From: Tolypothrix brevis GSE-NOS-MK-07-07A
GTDB taxonomy: Bacteria; Cyanobacteriota; Cyanobacteriia; Cyanobacteriales; Nostocaceae
Length of the DNA stretch: 64,000 nt
NCBI GenBank assembly: GCA_019358985.1
Contig: JAHHIJ010000012.1
Coordinates: forward strand, 62,001 to 126,000
Direction: 5' to 3'
Shown here piece by piece: positions 9,611 through 17,411 of the stretch (position 1 is its first letter; every line of letters begins with the position of its first letter). The translations under genes and the position numbers were made by a program. The notes under the pieces were generated by a model, which had not been told where the DNA came from, searched no databases, and was given only the letters and a program-made list of their open reading frames with translations.

Positions 9611-10637
9611 ACAATTTACCAGCCGAGCATTCTCTAGGGGTAATACCAAATTGACGCTTGAAAGCTGCGGTAAAATGCGATGAACTCGAATAACCCACTA
9701 TCATTGCCACTTCTGTGATAGAAAATTGACCGAAGCACAATAAGTTCTTGGCTTTTTCCATTCTTTGGTTAGTTAAATAACCAAATACAGTTGTATTAAA
9801 TAATTCTTGAAAACCCCTGCGAAGGGTTCTCTCACTTACTCCTACAGTTTGCGCTAAATCCAGTAATGAGGGCGCATTTTCTAGCCGGGATACTAAAATT
9901 TTCCTAGCTCGATAAATAGAGTCAATGGTTTCTCTACGCAAACGGGGAGATGGTTGGCTTTTCTTTTGCTCGGCAAGAATAGGAGCTAGTTGCAGTGCCA
10001 TTAATTCGATGACTTTCCCCTGCAAATACATCCGTTTCGTCATTCCTTCGTAGGGACAATTGATAATTTGCCTGGCAACTAAATCAACTGCCGTTGTCGC
10101 TTCCGGGAAAATTAGCGCTTGCCAATCTTCACCTTTGGCAAACATTTTCAATTCGGGAGGAATTTCTCCATCCTGACCAGGAAAAAAAGTTGCTAGTAAT
10201 TGCGGTGGCATATGGATGTCAACGGAGACGATTTTCTGGGATTTAGGGTAAAAAACATTCTTAGAACGTTGAATTCCACCACCAGAAATAACTGTATAAC
10301 CGCCTCCCACTTGTCCAAAATTATCTCTACATATCCCTGAAGTCAAAACATTAAATTGCAAGGGGTGTTGTGATTCCGGCGATTGAAATATGACATCATC
10401 ATTGAATTCATATTCCTCTATTTTTAACCAAAGTTCGGGATATAGTTCAATGCTTTGTATATAGCCCTTGCCCAGTTGCTTGGGTATTTCACACCAAGAT
10501 TCAAAGGATGGCAACGCAGATTTACATATACTGTTTTGTTCTGCCTCTGTATATAGTTCGTTTTCTTCCGCTAGGGTTAGGGTAATAGTCATAAGCAATA
10601 TTTTATTTTTAGGTATGGATTTAGGCAGGGAGTGCAT
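9597..10637 (-). CDS. AraC-family transcriptional regulator, PchR-like (second copy)
   Basis: 346-aa paralogue of the regulator at 2902-3942. The C-terminal double HTH is the same residue for residue as far as can be read, so both proteins should recognise the same DNA. Differences cluster in the N-terminal sensor part (CRDNFGQVGG against YRASFGQLGG; RSKNVFYPKSQ against PSMNVCVPKSQ), which suggests a different effector siderophore. It is the first gene of the set AraC, receptor (broken), FecB-like protein, DUF1636. An internal ATG 45 nt downstream (MTITLTLAEEN) is an alternative start, as in copy 1. Confidence 0.88.
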   Translation of the reverse strand: MHSLPKSIPKNKILLMTITLTLAEENELYTEAEQNSICKSALPSFESWCEIPKQLGKGYIQSIELYPELWLKIEEYEFNDDVIFQSPESQHPLQFNVLTSGICRDNFGQVGGGYTVISGGGIQRSKNVFYPKSQKIVSVDIHMPPQLLATFFPGQDGEIPPELKMFAKGEDWQALIFPEATTAVDLVARQIINCPYEGMTKRMYLQGKVIELMALQLAPILAEQKKSQPSPRLRRETIDSIYRARKILVSRLENAPSLLDLAQTVGVSERTLRRGFQELFNTTVFGYLTNQRMEKAKNLLCFGQFSITEVAMIVGYSSSSHFTAAFKRQFGITPRECSAGKLSVWR

Positions 10638-10658
10638 TTTATCAAGAAACTAATTTAA

Positions 10659-10673
10659 TGATAGTATTTATCA
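10659..10673. promoter_or_regulatory. Inverted repeat upstream of AraC copy 2
   Basis: TGATA-GTATT-TATCA, the duplicate of 3964-3978, in the same position relative to the AraC gene. Possible iron-responsive (Fur-like) operator; not proven. Confidence 0.28.
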
Positions 10674-10809
10674 ATAATTTTGTATAGTTGTTTGGGTGTC
10701 AGGTATGACGCGATACTTGCGGTAAGCTACGCGATCGCACTTCAAGGGAGCTAATAGCGCACTTTTTCCCATAGAATCAAGATGGTGTAATCTGCAAGCA
10801 ATAGTTACC

Positions 10810-11667
10810 ATGCGTCGAGATTCCATATTTTATAAATTATTTCAACAATCCCCTAGTTTGTTATTTGAACTATTGACAAATCCACCAGAAAATGCAGCCG
10901 AGTATATTTTTGATTCGGTAGCAGTTAAAGAACCTAAATTTGAAATTGATGGTGTATTTTTGCCGCCACAAAATCAAAGTCCGGGTGCGGTGTATTTTTG
11001 TGAGGTGCAGTTTCAACGAGATGAAAAACTGTATGAACGGGTATTTGCCGAGTCCTCACTATATTTTTACCGTAACCGACATCGATTTAGTGATTGGCAA
11101 GCTGTAATCATTTACCCATCACGTAATATCGAGCAATCAGATATTTATCCCCACCGAACCCAACTGAATGGAGAACAAGTACATCGGATATATTTGGATG
11201 AGTTGGGTGATATTCGTTCCTTACCTGTGTGGGTTGGGTTGATGGTGTTGACTACCCTGGAGGAAGAACGCACGACTGAGGAAGCAAGGTATTTGCTCTC
11301 TAGGAGTCAACAGGAAACTCCGCAACCAGAAAATCGCGCCATAATAGATTTATTGACGACAATCATGGTTTATAAGTTTGAAGGTAAAAGCCAAAGGGAG
11401 GTCGAAGAGATGTTAGGAATTACACTGCAAGAAACGCGGGTTTATAAAGAAATTAAGCAGGAAGGACTACAAGAGGGGTTACAAAGAGAAAAATCGCTCG
11501 TTTTCCGTTTACTAAATCGACGTGTAGGGGAGTTACCGCAGGAAGTGCGATCGCGCGTTGAATCCCTTTCCCTGGAACAATTGGAAAATCTCGGTGAGGC
11601 TTTGCTTGATTTTACCAGCATGGCTGATTTGGATGCTTGGTTGTCGGGATTGGATGGTAATTCTTGA
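10810..11667 (+). CDS. Rpn-like PD-(D/E)XK nuclease family protein (second copy)
   Basis: 285-aa paralogue of the protein at 4114-4986. Residues 1-220 are nearly the same and keep the Asp and Glu-x-Gln residues of the nuclease-like core (FEID, CEVQFQ). The charged linker differs (KQEGLQEGLQREKS here; SEAGEKRGREQGREVEARS in copy 1), and the DUF4351-like tail is conserved. It was carried along in the segmental duplication. The two linkers differ by a short indel, so this is not a simple recent copy. No link to the neighbouring uptake genes is evident. Confidence 0.8.
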   Translation: MRRDSIFYKLFQQSPSLLFELLTNPPENAAEYIFDSVAVKEPKFEIDGVFLPPQNQSPGAVYFCEVQFQRDEKLYERVFAESSLYFYRNRHRFSDWQAVIIYPSRNIEQSDIYPHRTQLNGEQVHRIYLDELGDIRSLPVWVGLMVLTTLEEERTTEEARYLLSRSQQETPQPENRAIIDLLTTIMVYKFEGKSQREVEEMLGITLQETRVYKEIKQEGLQEGLQREKSLVFRLLNRRVGELPQEVRSRVESLSLEQLENLGEALLDFTSMADLDAWLSGLDGNS

Positions 11668-11675
11668 TGAGCGAT

Positions 11676-11744
11676 ACCTAACGGTAAGCTATCTCTTCGA
11701 GACGCTTCGCGGTAAGCGAAGCTATGCCGTAGGCTTTACGCTAA
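11676..11744. mobile_element. 69-bp palindromic repeat inserted in a HIP1 site
   Basis: Copy A reads GAGCGAT-CGCTCCC across this point (4989 onward). Here the same sequence is split after GCGAT (11671-11675) by 69 bp and resumes with CGCTCCC at 11745. The insert contains a perfect hairpin, GCTTCGC-GGTAA-GCGAAGC (11704-11722), and resembles the short dispersed repeats of filamentous cyanobacteria. It has no coding capacity. Confidence 0.65.
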
Positions 11745-12043
11745 CGCTCCCACTTCGGGGGATTTAGTAGGCGATCGCCCGCATAAATCCTTAACCTACA
11801 GTCGCTACGGGAGATTGCGTAGTTTATCACCATAGCGATCGCGCTTAACTTCTAACACAATCGCTAGATGGAAATAGCGATCGCTCCCACTTCAGGGGAT
11901 TTAGTAGGCGATCGCCCGCATAAATCCTTAACCTACAGTCGCTACGGGAGATTGCGTAGTTTATCACCATAGCGATCGCGCTTAACTTCTAACACAATCG
12001 CTAGATGGAAATAGCGATCGCACTTCGGGGGATTTAGTAGGCG
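11745..12043. repeat. HIP1-rich tandem repeats, copies B, C and partial D
   Basis: Copy B begins at 11746 and copy C at 11883, a 137-bp period. A partial copy D begins near 12014 and has lost 4 bp (GCTCCCAC reduced to GCAC). Each unit carries GCGATCGC octamers and the same CACTTC-GGGGATTTAGTAGG core as copy A at 4990. The units fill 11668-11981, where there is no gene, and run into the 3' end of the FecB-like gene. Confidence 0.85.
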
Positions 12044-13184
12044 ATACTGCGATGCTCCGTTGCTTTAGCTTCCCGCAGGGTAGGAGCGGTCTTTGACCAT
12101 CGTACTTGACTTTTAACACAGTCGCTACGGGAGATGGCGATCGCACTAAGTATTTATATAGGTCATCAATTACAGCATCAGCCGCCAAAATGCTTGATCC
12201 AGTCCATGTCCAACCATTGACAAGATAAACCTGACCTTTCTGAACGGCTTTGAGCGTTTTCCATAGTGGTCTTTGTCTCAACCGTTCAAAAATTGCTTTT
12301 CCTTCTTTCCCATAAGCTAAGAAGAATAAAACGTCACCATCTACTAGCTCTAACCTTTCTTCAGAAATTCCATAAATTGCACCATTGGGTGTAACAACAT
12401 TTTGGGCTTCTGGCTGTTGCAGTCCCAAATCACTAAGAATTGAACCTGAAAATGTGCCTTTGGTCAAGGCAAACAACGTATTGATACCTGAGTCTCCAGC
12501 AGTAGAGATGGTTTGCCCTTGATAGCGATCGCCTAGAGATATTTTTAGCTCTTCAATTCGCTGGTAATAATGATTTAAGGCTTGTTGTGCTTTCTCTTCT
12601 TTTCCTAATACTTGAGCGATAAAATAAAAACCTTCTTTCCAATTGAATACTACATCTTTAAACGGGACTGTGACTACAGGAGCAATTTGAGAAAGTAGGG
12701 AATAAACTTGATTATTATAATCTGTAGCAAAAATCAAGTCAGGCTTCAGTCGCAAAATTCTTTCCAAGTTTGGAGATTCTTCTATACCTGTTACCATGAT
12801 CCCTTCAGTTTTATCCCCCAGATAGCTTTGAACATCTAGATAGTTACCACTCGACTGCTCAATTGAACGAACATCGCTGCCAACGGGTTTAACATCCAGG
12901 CTAAGGGTATGACCTAAAATATGGTGTATGAGGGTGACAACCCGTTGAGGGTTATTAGGAACACAGGTTTCTCCCATTGCGTGTTGCACAACTCGGCAAG
13001 GGGTTGAGGTTGGTTTGGCTGTTAGCATATCGCTATGGTTGATCACTGTCCCACTACAGGCTGAGGCAATCATGGCAGTCAAACCCACGCCGAGCAACCA
13101 TTGCCACCAAGCCTGCCATCGTGGGAGTACTTTTTCTAATAGTCCTCTAATTCTCCCCTTAATAAGTTGTAGGAATAGTCTCAT
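11982..13184 (-). CDS. FecB-like iron-siderophore ABC transporter substrate-binding protein with repeat-derived C-terminal tail
   Basis: 400-aa periplasmic ferrisiderophore-binding protein of the FecB/FhuD type. A hydrophobic segment near residues 28-43 ends in ASAC, a weak lipobox. Family signatures include CRVVQHAMGETCVPNNPQRVVTL-type sequence after the signal, LRLKPDLIFATDYN, GTFSGSILSDLGLQQPEAQ and QRPLWKTLKAVQKGQVYLVNG. The normal domain ends at about residue 347 (DDLYKYLV). The last 53 residues (11985-12143) are encoded by the HIP1-rich repeats and look unlike protein, so the native stop seems to have been lost when a repeat entered. It lies 67 bp downstream of the receptor at 13252-16032 and probably belongs to the same transcript. 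Confidence 0.87.
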   Translation of the reverse strand: MRLFLQLIKGRIRGLLEKVLPRWQAWWQWLLGVGLTAMIASACSGTVINHSDMLTAKPTSTPCRVVQHAMGETCVPNNPQRVVTLIHHILGHTLSLDVKPVGSDVRSIEQSSGNYLDVQSYLGDKTEGIMVTGIEESPNLERILRLKPDLIFATDYNNQVYSLLSQIAPVVTVPFKDVVFNWKEGFYFIAQVLGKEEKAQQALNHYYQRIEELKISLGDRYQGQTISTAGDSGINTLFALTKGTFSGSILSDLGLQQPEAQNVVTPNGAIYGISEERLELVDGDVLFFLAYGKEGKAIFERLRQRPLWKTLKAVQKGQVYLVNGWTWTGSSILAADAVIDDLYKYLVRSPSPVATVLKVKYDGQRPLLPCGKLKQRSIAVSPTKSPEVRSLFPSSDCVRS

Positions 13185-13251
13185 GAATTACCACAATACC
13201 TTTATCAACACAAATTTTGCCTACCCTACTTTTAAGGAGGCTTCAGGGGCA

Positions 13252-16032
13252 TCAAAACCGCCAAGAGATAGTTCCTTGCACTGTCAACGGCGCACCAGGG
13301 AAAAGATTATCGAAGCTGCCACCCTCAATGTAATCGACATTGAACAGATTTCTTACATTAATGGCGGCACGGAAGCGATCGCGATTGTAAAAAATGGCAG
13401 CATCCGTCCGCAAATAACTAGGAATTTGAAAGCTATTGTTGAAATCTCCTTGCCGTTCTCCACCATAAAATAAGCCCAAACCAAGCCCAAATCCTTGTAA
13501 GCTACCCTGTTGAATTTCATAGCTAGTCCATAAGTTAAAAGAATTCTCAGGCACATTCACCAAACGATTGCCCACAGGAATACTGTTGTCTTCGGTAACT
13601 TGGGCATTTGTGTAAGCATAACCTGCGATAATATTCCATCCGGGGAGAATCTTACCTGCAACACTAAGTTCAATACCTCGGCTACGTTGTTCACCAGTTT
13701 GAATTGAGAATCCTGAATTGTCCGGATCGGCTGTTAATACATTAGAGCGAGTTAGATCATACAAAGCAAGGGTTGCCGAAAGTCGGTCATTTAAATCTGC
13801 CTTGACCCCGACTTCATACTGAGTACCGCGATCTGGTTGAAATGGGTCGCCTTCAAAGGTCGTGCCCCTGTTTGGGAAGAATGATCGACTATAGCTGGCA
13901 TAGAGTGAGATAGGTTTAATCGGTTGGTAGACAATACCGATACGCGGACTGAAAGCATCTCCTGATTGACTAGTTGTATCACTGCGGAAACGAAAGTCTT
14001 GTTCAAACAGATCGAATCGCCCGCCCAATAATAATTTGAGATTCTCTGTTAGCGTCACTTGATCTTGAACATAAATTCCTAGAGTTCTGGTTAATTGGTC
14101 GCCATCAAAAGCGTTGATAGACGAGCCGGTCACACGTCTATACACAGGATTGAATACGTCTATCGTTGTTGGGATAGTACTAGACCGCTCAAATCTTAAA
14201 AATGAACTGCTTAAGTCGATACCCACAAGTAGCTGGTGTCTAATTGATCCAGTCGAGAACTTGCCTGTCAGGTAGGTAGCCAGGTCATAGTCATCATAAT
14301 CAACATCATTGGTAATTGCCTGACGATTTAAAGTTCGATTATCATCGGCAAGACCATCCTCAGCAATAATATAGAAATCATTTCCAGGACGATTCCTTTG
14401 AATTCTTGCCGAAAAAGAATTTTGTAACGACCAATTATCACTAAACTGATGTTCTAACCGATAGCCTGCTCTAGTAATAGTGTTATTAATAGTGCCGTCA
14501 GGTTCCCCAAGGAAGCGATTGCGTGGGATTTCACCATTTGGATTAGGACGCACTGTACCCACTGATGGTAAACCTTGATAAGCAACAGCGCTTCTCTTTG
14601 TGTATTCCCCTTCTACGGTTAAGCGAGTTCGCTCTCCAAGCTCAACACTCACAACAGGCGAAATCGTAAAGATATTGGTATTAAGAAAATCAACGAAGCT
14701 ACCTCTATCCTGGTAGCCAACATTGAGACGATATAGCACTGTTTTGGAATCATTTAATGGTCCAGACAAATCGATCGCACCCTGATAGAAGTCAAAGTTA
14801 CCAACCGTGGCATCAATAGCATAGAAAGGATCGCGGAGGGGCTGTTTTGTTACTACGTTAATAGTTCCGCCCGGATTGGCATTTCCATAAAGCACGGAAG
14901 CTGGACCTAAAAGAGCTTCGACTCTTTCGACATTAGGAGAAAAGTCTTGTAGTATGTCTCCACCTTCCCTTAGTCCATTTCTCAGAAAACCGCCGCCACT
15001 GCGAGATAAGGTAGTAAAACCTCTAATATTGTATAAAGCGCCTTGGAAAGTTTCTGCACCAAATTCTGAAGTTACCCCAGTTACATTTCTCAAGGCTTCA
15101 TCTAAGCTATTAACATTTTGATCGCGCAACACCTCCTGCGGCACCACCTGAATCGACTGCGGAATATCTCGAATCGGCGTATCCGTCCGCGTCGCCGTAC
15201 TCGAATTCGGCACGTTATATCCATCCTGCTCCCCCGTCACCACCAACTCGATCGCATCATCTGGCTTCTCTTGGGGTTTCTCGGTTACTGGCTTTTCTTC
15301 TACTGGGGGTGTGTCTGGTGGTTTCGTTGCGGTTTCTGTGGATGCTACTGCAAAAACTAACCCGGTATCATCATCAAATAACTCAACTACTGGTAAAGCT
15401 TTCTCCCCAACTACAGTCACCCGCACAGTATTCGCATCAACATTCGTAACTGTAATTTCAGTAATTCCCGCAAGGGGTTTTTCCGATTTAAAGGTGAAAG
15501 CCTCACCGTTAGCTAATCGCAATTGCCCACCAGTAATATCTGCAATAAAATTATTACCCGTACTGCGATTGGCGACTTGCAGTTTATCCCCTGCGGTTGT
15601 CTCTAAAATCATCTCCACACCCTTCTCGGTGGGTTTGGCTTTCACACCCGTAATTGATACTACTTCCCCTGGAGTCGCAGGTGTGTTTGTTGGTGTTGGT
15701 TGTTGTACCAGCATAATTGCGCTAGTTACGGGAAGTTCGACATCGCTCAGTTGGGGAATGTTGTTAATTGGTTTATCCGACTTCACCCGACTCAACAAAT
15801 TTGCTATTTGAGACTGGAATTGTCGAGGTTTTCGGAAACTGGGAACTGATACCGGAGATTTGCCCTGAGCATTTGTAACTGTAAATTTATCATCTATAAG
15901 TTTTTCTATCGTCTGGCTGGAAGGTTGGACTATTCCATCCTCTCGTACTTCCTCGCTTTTTGCAGGAGTACCGACCAAAAGAACAACCGCACTTGTCAGC
16001 AGAAGGCTTTGAAACAATTTGTCTATTTTCAT
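13252..16032 (-). CDS. TonB-dependent siderophore receptor with AMIN domain
   Basis: 926-aa outer-membrane receptor. Signal peptide at 1-26 (MKIDKLFQSLLL to AKSEE), then a unique stretch to about residue 90, an AMIN domain (about 120-230), linker, plug (about 270-390; DTPIRDIPQSIQVVPQEVL, YNIRGFTT, VEALLGPASVLYGNANPGG) and barrel ending GTISWRF. The AMIN-coding DNA is nearly the same as in the other two receptors, but signal peptide, plug and barrel differ. It is the first gene of a probable receptor/FecB pair. No AraC gene is attached; a 19-bp near-palindrome lies 74 bp upstream of the start. Confidence 0.93.
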   Translation of the reverse strand: MKIDKLFQSLLLTSAVVLLVGTPAKSEEVREDGIVQPSSQTIEKLIDDKFTVTNAQGKSPVSVPSFRKPRQFQSQIANLLSRVKSDKPINNIPQLSDVELPVTSAIMLVQQPTPTNTPATPGEVVSITGVKAKPTEKGVEMILETTAGDKLQVANRSTGNNFIADITGGQLRLANGEAFTFKSEKPLAGITEITVTNVDANTVRVTVVGEKALPVVELFDDDTGLVFAVASTETATKPPDTPPVEEKPVTEKPQEKPDDAIELVVTGEQDGYNVPNSSTATRTDTPIRDIPQSIQVVPQEVLRDQNVNSLDEALRNVTGVTSEFGAETFQGALYNIRGFTTLSRSGGGFLRNGLREGGDILQDFSPNVERVEALLGPASVLYGNANPGGTINVVTKQPLRDPFYAIDATVGNFDFYQGAIDLSGPLNDSKTVLYRLNVGYQDRGSFVDFLNTNIFTISPVVSVELGERTRLTVEGEYTKRSAVAYQGLPSVGTVRPNPNGEIPRNRFLGEPDGTINNTITRAGYRLEHQFSDNWSLQNSFSARIQRNRPGNDFYIIAEDGLADDNRTLNRQAITNDVDYDDYDLATYLTGKFSTGSIRHQLLVGIDLSSSFLRFERSSTIPTTIDVFNPVYRRVTGSSINAFDGDQLTRTLGIYVQDQVTLTENLKLLLGGRFDLFEQDFRFRSDTTSQSGDAFSPRIGIVYQPIKPISLYASYSRSFFPNRGTTFEGDPFQPDRGTQYEVGVKADLNDRLSATLALYDLTRSNVLTADPDNSGFSIQTGEQRSRGIELSVAGKILPGWNIIAGYAYTNAQVTEDNSIPVGNRLVNVPENSFNLWTSYEIQQGSLQGFGLGLGLFYGGERQGDFNNSFQIPSYLRTDAAIFYNRDRFRAAINVRNLFNVDYIEGGSFDNLFPGAPLTVQGTISWRF

Positions 16033-16105
16033 TTATTTCCCCACACCTATCTAATCTCACTTGCCCGTAACCGAAGACAAACAACAACTAATAAAAGTTA
16101 TTGTC

Positions 16106-16124
16106 AACTAACTTTAAATTAGTT
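16106..16124. promoter_or_regulatory. 19-bp near-palindrome upstream of receptor, candidate Fur box
   Basis: AACTAACTTTAAATTAGTT is symmetric except for one base pair and lies 74 bp upstream of the receptor start at 16032. A smaller inverted repeat (AATAA-AAG-TTATT, 16090-16102) sits next to it. Length, AT-richness and position fit an iron-repressed Fur operator; there is no direct evidence. Confidence 0.35.
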
Positions 16125-16356
16125 TAATCATAATATAAAGTAACCCAGGGCACAATATAGTAGAGAATATATTTCAATTAGAGGTTGATTATATGGATAC
16201 GAATCACAAGTTATGCTTACGTGAGCTTACTACTTGGTGTACTACTAGGTTATGATATTAGTTATAATTACTTCCTCTACAAGTGTTCGATAAAGCCTAA
16301 GTTGCTTCTCAAATTACGGATTCATGGATAAAAAAGTCAAAGAAGAGGACAAGGGT

Positions 16357-16538
16357 CACATCTTGCTGCTCTTGAGAACCCCATAAATAAATTTAGGGGC
16401 AAGAAAACGGACGCATTATTTAGGAGTGCTGTGCATCTCGCCAATCGAATATTTTTATTTTTGGGCATAAATAAATTTAGGGGCTTGAAACCCTTGTGGC
16501 ACTTTTATTCCAAAATCTTTCAAGAGCAGCAAGATGTG
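16357..16538. mobile_element. 182-bp MITE-like element with perfect 19-bp terminal inverted repeats
   Basis: CACATCTTGCTGCTCTTGA (16357-16375) is perfectly reverse-complementary to 16520-16538. Inside, CATAAATAAATTTAGGGGC occurs twice as a direct repeat (16382-16400 and 16466-16484). No ORF and no clear target-site duplication were seen. It could be a miniature transposable element or a remnant of one. Confidence 0.5.
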
Positions 16539-17411
16539 CTTCCCTGCTCCCCTGCCAATCGCGGTCAGAATTGATTGAGCGACACAAGTATTACGGGACT
16601 GATATTCTGCATATTGTTAATTGATAGTAAATTTTTTAGCATGACATCTGCCTCAAGGTATAGAAATTGCTAAAAATAAGCAAAAGTGATAATTTTTTAT
16701 TTAACCGATAATAAATTGATATGTTTTTCCTATTGCTTAAAGCTACTAATTATCGTTAAGTTAATAAAAGCTAAATGAAAGTTAATTTCAAGAGTATTGA
16801 GAAATACTTTTAGGAAGACTCTTCTCTATTCAAACCTTTGAATGCTGTTAATGCTTCCGAATTGCAGCTAGCATGGTGAATATTGTTCTCCAACTTTGTT
16901 AAATTGATTGGGTTGGTTATTGGATTTAAGTCTTTGAAGTAGGTTTCACAGGGAAATCTTTGTTAGTAGGGGGTGCGTGATGGGAATGTTCCAAACTATA
17001 GTTAACTTAATTAAGATATTCAGTTTCAGGCGTGTTTTCACGATTGTAGATAGGTTTTTGACTGCGTTTCAAGTTGATTACAAAAACGCTTAGTCTAAAG
17101 TATCAAGTTTTTTGTCATAGTAGTATTTAATGTGATATCCAGGATTATGGGATTTGAGACTTGCGTGAAAAACGAAAAGTCTACTCGCCCGCGAGGCTGG
17201 GAACTACTCTACATAAGAGTTTTGGCTTATCTTCGTGCCATTCGTCTCATTATCTAAGTTAATTTCGACTGATTGTTCAAATTAATGTAGGTTCTGTGCA
17301 GATAGTACAGATATTACTGCTTGTTTTTCTATTTATTTTTCTCTCGTCAGATTTATAGAGGAGAGGGGAAATTAATTAGTGCATTAGGGTGCATCTAGCT
17401 GTCTAAAAAAA
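16539..17411. other. Gene-free leader region upstream of the NRPS/PKS operon
   Basis: About 870 bp of AT-rich sequence with no ORF of useful length on either strand. It must hold the operon promoter, but no convincing -35/-10 pair, operator or riboswitch was recognised. The ATG at 17412 follows a run of A residues and has no strong Shine-Dalgarno sequence. Confidence 0.6.

Larger units (their letters stand above)
8895..11850. repeat. Segmental duplication, copy 2
   Basis: Second copy of the block at 2200-5095, same orientation. It contains the 5' part of the broken receptor, AraC, the Rpn-like gene and the HIP1-rich repeat. Relative to copy 1 it has a 1-bp insertion just before the Rpn start and a 69-bp insertion after the Rpn gene (11676-11744). 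Confidence 0.85.

Noticed and set aside
13015-13473. 152-aa plus-strand frame across the junction of the FecB-like and third receptor genes
   Set aside because: It is antisense to two well-supported genes and its product resembles no known family.
16382-16484. Two 19-bp direct repeats with about 65 bp between them, CRISPR-like at first sight
   Set aside because: There are only two copies, the spacing is too long, no cas gene is near, and they lie inside the inverted-repeat element.
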